Position numbers and translations under genes: made by a program
Shown: piece after piece, positions 61,800 through 64,000 of the stretch
How positions within the stretch are numbered: position 1 is the stretch's first letter
Layout: every line of letters starts with the position of its first letter
Assembly (NCBI RefSeq): GCF_003611465.1
Contig: NZ_RAXV01000008.1
Location: 1 to 64,000, forward strand
DNA from: Acinetobacter tianfuensis
GTDB taxonomy: Bacteria > Pseudomonadota > Gammaproteobacteria > Pseudomonadales > Moraxellaceae
Length of the DNA stretch: 64,000 bases
Direction: 5' to 3'
The notes under the pieces: model-generated
Databases searched by the model: none
The model's input: the letters and a program-made list of their open reading frames with translations, nothing else
What the model was told of the DNA's origin: nothing

Positions 61800-62716
61800 T
61801 GCAGCCATCTAAAGCGAATCTCTCTGCAACTTATGGGCTTTTAGTTCTCATTTGGGCATCCACACCTCTGGCAATTGTCTGGAGTGTGCAAGATATTAAT
61901 TTGTATTGGGCGCTGGCTTTGCGGTTTTTTATCGCATTGCCGCTGGCTGCTGTTATTTTATATTTAAGCCGTATCCCATTTCCGTTTAATGGACACGCAC
62001 TGCACAGTTATTTGGCTGGCGCATGCAGCTTTATCGGTTCGCAGATTTTCACCTATATGGCGACCAGTTATTTAAGTTCAGGCATCATTGCATTGATGTT
62101 TGGCCTAGCGCCGATTATGACAGGGCTGATTGGGCATTTTGTATTTCGAGTTCATTTGCGCCGTTTGCAATGGCTGGGCATGATGATCGCGGTGTGCGGA
62201 CTCGGCATTATTTGTTTAGGCGGCAGCGGGCAGCACGTGCATCCCATCGGCATTATGCTGATGCTGCTGAGTGTACTGATTTATTGTGTCTCTATTTTTT
62301 GGATTAAGAAGGTGAATGCGCCTGTAGAACCAATGGCGCAAGCTTTAGGGTCAATTGGTATTTCGGTAATATTTTCATTGTGTATGCTGCCGTTTATTTG
62401 GTCTGAAGCGCCTGCACAGCTGCCTGCGGCCAAATCGCTTTTCAGTCTGCTGTACGCCTCTGTCATGGCATCTCTGATTGCAATGTTTTGTTATTTTAAA
62501 TTGGTTAGAAATATTCAAGCATCAACTTTATCTTTAACTACAGTCATGACGCCTATTTTAGCCATTTTGATTGGAGCACTGCTGAATAATGAAAAATTGA
62601 CCATGATGGTGCTTTTCGGTGCAGCAGTTTTACTTTCAGGGTTACTTATATATTTTTATCAAGATTTTAGGGCGAACCGAAAATTCGCCCATAAACTGAA
62701 TAAGCCCAGCAGCTAA
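61799..62716 (+). CDS. EamA-family (DMT superfamily) transporter
   Basis: This 305-residue protein has ten hydrophobic helices arranged as two EamA repeats (about 10-145 and 155-295). The first contains LLVLIWASTPLAIVWSVQD and LRFFIALPLAAVILYLSR; the second ends in LSLTTVMTPILAILIGALLNNE, the usual paired signature. Such carriers export amino acids, purines or other metabolites, and the substrate cannot be predicted. It starts within the stop of the YaiI-family gene (TGATG). The 3' end lies in a terminator shared with the convergent PilZ gene. Confidence 0.88.
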   Translation: MQPSKANLSATYGLLVLIWASTPLAIVWSVQDINLYWALALRFFIALPLAAVILYLSRIPFPFNGHALHSYLAGACSFIGSQIFTYMATSYLSSGIIALMFGLAPIMTGLIGHFVFRVHLRRLQWLGMMIAVCGLGIICLGGSGQHVHPIGIMLMLLSVLIYCVSIFWIKKVNAPVEPMAQALGSIGISVIFSLCMLPFIWSEAPAQLPAAKSLFSLLYASVMASLIAMFCYFKLVRNIQASTLSLTTVMTPILAILIGALLNNEKLTMMVLFGAAVLLSGLLIYFYQDFRANRKFAHKLNKPSS

Positions 62717-62731
62717 TCAGGGCTTATTTTG
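62699..62731. terminator. Bidirectional terminator spanning two stop codons
   Basis: AATAAGCCC and GGGCTTATTTT pair around a 12-base loop that contains the stop codons of both convergent genes, an economical overlap. Confidence 0.75.
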
Positions 62732-63286
62732 AGTTAATTCTACGCATTCTGCAATTTTAACGCGGTCTTGCGGGTGAAGAGTCAGAAAGTACGCGCCGAT
62801 ACGGTATTTTCCATTTTCCTCCTGACGGCTATAAACGACATGCGCCGTTGTTGCAATATGGAAATAGTTTTCCGGATGGCTGAGCGTCATGTGCAAGTAT
62901 GAGCCTTCAGTGATTGGATTGTCGCTGAAAAAGCTTAAACCGGTTTCAGAAAAATTGACGTGCTGGGGCACAGGTAACATGCTTTGTACAATAGCATCGT
63001 ATAAAGTGCCTGTAATCAGGTTTAATTTTTGGTTGAATAAGGATAAGATTCGTGAAATTTGTTGATCTTTTTCAGCTAATTGTTCTAATTCGTAGTTCAG
63101 CGCATGATCAAATTGATCTAATTCTGCAAGTAGTAGAAAATAGCGCGGTAAGATAAAATTAGGATCGTAAGGATCATTCAGCGCAACCTCATCAGAAATC
63201 ATCTGATAGTTGATTCGCAAGGCAGCATCGATACGAGACATTACACGGCGTTCTGTTGAAGCGCTTTGATGCTGTAAATTTTCCAT
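62717..63286 (-). CDS. PilZ-domain protein
   Basis: This 189-residue protein has a long N-terminal helical part (about 1-100). It contains ERRVMSRIDAALRINYQ, carrying the Arg-rich motif typical of c-di-GMP-binding PilZ proteins. The C-terminal beta region has NFSETGLSFFSDNP (Asn in place of the usual Asp in the D/N-x-S-x-x-G motif), HMTLSHPENYFHI and YRIGAYFLTLHPQDR. It may bind c-di-GMP; whether the altered spacing still permits binding is unclear. It is the second c-di-GMP-related gene in the window, with the EAL protein at 19.6 kb. It is divergent from the LolC/LolE gene. Confidence 0.78.
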   Translation of the reverse strand: MENLQHQSASTERRVMSRIDAALRINYQMISDEVALNDPYDPNFILPRYFLLLAELDQFDHALNYELEQLAEKDQQISRILSLFNQKLNLITGTLYDAIVQSMLPVPQHVNFSETGLSFFSDNPITEGSYLHMTLSHPENYFHIATTAHVVYSRQEENGKYRIGAYFLTLHPQDRVKIAECVELTQNKP

Positions 63287-63313
63287 AATTATATTACCTC
63301 GGACTAGATGGTT

Positions 63314-64000
63314 ATGTTTAAACCGATCTCGCTATATATAGGGTTGAGATACACTCGCGCACGGCGCAGTAACCACTTCATTTCTTTTATTGCTTTGGTT
63401 TCCATGATCGGCCTCACCTTAGGTGTGGCTGTACTTATTACAGTCCTTTCCGTAATGAATGGTTTTGATCGTGAACTAAAAAACCGTGTTTTGGGAATGA
63501 TACCTCAAGCCACTGTTTCATCAACACAAATTTTAACAAATTGGCCAGATCTTGCAAAACAAATTGAAGATCATCCGCATGTTCAGGGCGTTGCGCCTTT
63601 TACGCAGCTGCAGGGAATGCTGACTGCGCAAGGCCAAGTTGCCGGTATTATGGTCACGGGTATTGAACCAAAATATGAAAAAAAGGTTTCAATTATTCAA
63701 AACCACATGGTGGAAGGCAGTATTGATAGCCTGAAAAAAGGCGAATTCGGTATTGTGCTGGGCAAGCAAATGACGGATGCCTTGGGTTTGGGGCTAAATG
63801 ACAGCATTACCTTGGTGCTGCCTGAAGCAACACCTTCACCCGCGGGAGTCGTGCCGCGCTTTAAACGTTTTAAAGTGGTCGGCATTTTCAGCATCGGCGC
63901 AGAAGTTGATTCGATGATGGGCTATATTGCGCTGAATGATGCTTCGACTTTGCTTCGTTTGCCGGATGGCGCGCAGGGTGTGCGTATGAAGCTGGATGAT
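63314..64000 (+). CDS. Lipoprotein-releasing system permease (LolC/LolE family), 3' end outside window
   Basis: The frame is open from ATG 63314 to the last base, about 229 codons. It begins ISLYIGLRYTRARRSNHFIS and ALVSMIGLTLGVAVLITVLS, the first transmembrane helix with the LolC/E signature. VMNGFDRELKNRVLGMIPQ follows, and then a large periplasmic domain. LolC/E extract outer-membrane lipoproteins from the inner membrane for LolA, powered by LolD. Acinetobacter has LolC or a hybrid LolF-type protein; which one cannot be told from the first half. A second in-frame ATG lies two codons upstream at 63308. Confidence 0.9.
   Translation, partial: MFKPISLYIGLRYTRARRSNHFISFIALVSMIGLTLGVAVLITVLSVMNGFDRELKNRVLGMIPQATVSSTQILTNWPDLAKQIEDHPHVQGVAPFTQLQGMLTAQGQVAGIMVTGIEPKYEKKVSIIQNHMVEGSIDSLKKGEFGIVLGKQMTDALGLGLNDSITLVLPEATPSPAGVVPRFKRFKVVGIFSIGAEVDSMMGYIALNDASTLLRLPDGAQGVRMKLDD

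Noticed and set aside
1-64000. CRISPR arrays, IS transposases, integrases or prophage
   Set aside because: No regularly spaced repeats, transposase or phage structural genes are visible. XerC is the housekeeping recombinase, and the only mobile-type feature is the small element at 24206-24378.

Overview
The window looks like a chromosomal segment of an Acinetobacter species (Moraxellaceae, Gammaproteobacteria). The protein sequences read as Acinetobacter/Pseudomonadales versions of housekeeping enzymes (gyrA, radA, ttcA, htpX, etfBA, lysA-dapF-xerC, ahcY-metF). The DNA is AT-leaning, intergenic regions are short, and most genes end in a hairpin plus T-run terminator shared by convergent neighbours. 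It is probably not A. baumannii itself, but no species can be named from sequence alone.

Layout. 1-3.6 kb: the Ala/Pro/Glu-rich tail of a large protein (possibly RNase E) facing an RND efflux pump that has no adaptor gene beside it. 4-13 kb: mgtE, a DUF4112 protein, htpX, two lytic transglycosylases, ttcA, an SCP2 protein and greB. 13.1-19.4 kb: tRNA-Ser(UGA), pdxB-epmA, cca and maeB. 19.5-25.8 kb: a PAS-GGDEF-EAL protein, then rsmE, metF and ahcY; ahcY is preceded by a clear S-adenosylhomocysteine riboswitch, and a small inverted-repeat element lies between ahcY and metF. 26-34 kb: small conserved proteins, an iron-type DUF3649-PepSY-DUF3325 operon with Fur-like boxes, a Tim44-like protein and radA. 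34-43.3 kb: divergent agcS and cycA amino-acid transporters, the lptM-lysA-dapF-hydrolase-xerC block, and a divergent Lrp-type regulator/LysE exporter pair with an Lrp-box palindrome between them. 43.8-50 kb: etfBA and gyrA, the latter carrying Phe at the quinolone-resistance Ser position. 50-55 kb: a TolC/HlyD/two-permease export operon without an ATPase. 55.3-58 kb: serC, a small membrane protein missed by length cut-offs, and a hypothetical protein. 58.3-60.9 kb: an AT-rich accessory cluster with two PAAR-type proteins, an unknown protein and a lipoprotein, which looks like a type VI secretion spike/cargo/immunity module, headed by a frameshifted DUF2750 gene. 61.3-64 kb: a YaiI-family protein, an EamA transporter, a PilZ protein and the start of a LolC/LolE gene cut by the window end.

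The methyl-cycle genes (ahcY, metF) form one functional group with an RNA sensor for the AhcY substrate. lysA-dapF serves lysine and peptidoglycan synthesis, as do the transglycosylases in cell-wall turnover. The most unusual points are the PAAR cluster with a G8 tract in its putative immunity lipoprotein, the frameshifted DUF2750 gene, the terminator hairpin of maeB that also buries the cca ribosome-binding site, an oriC-like DnaA-box cluster upstream of ttcA, and the GyrA Phe81 codon.
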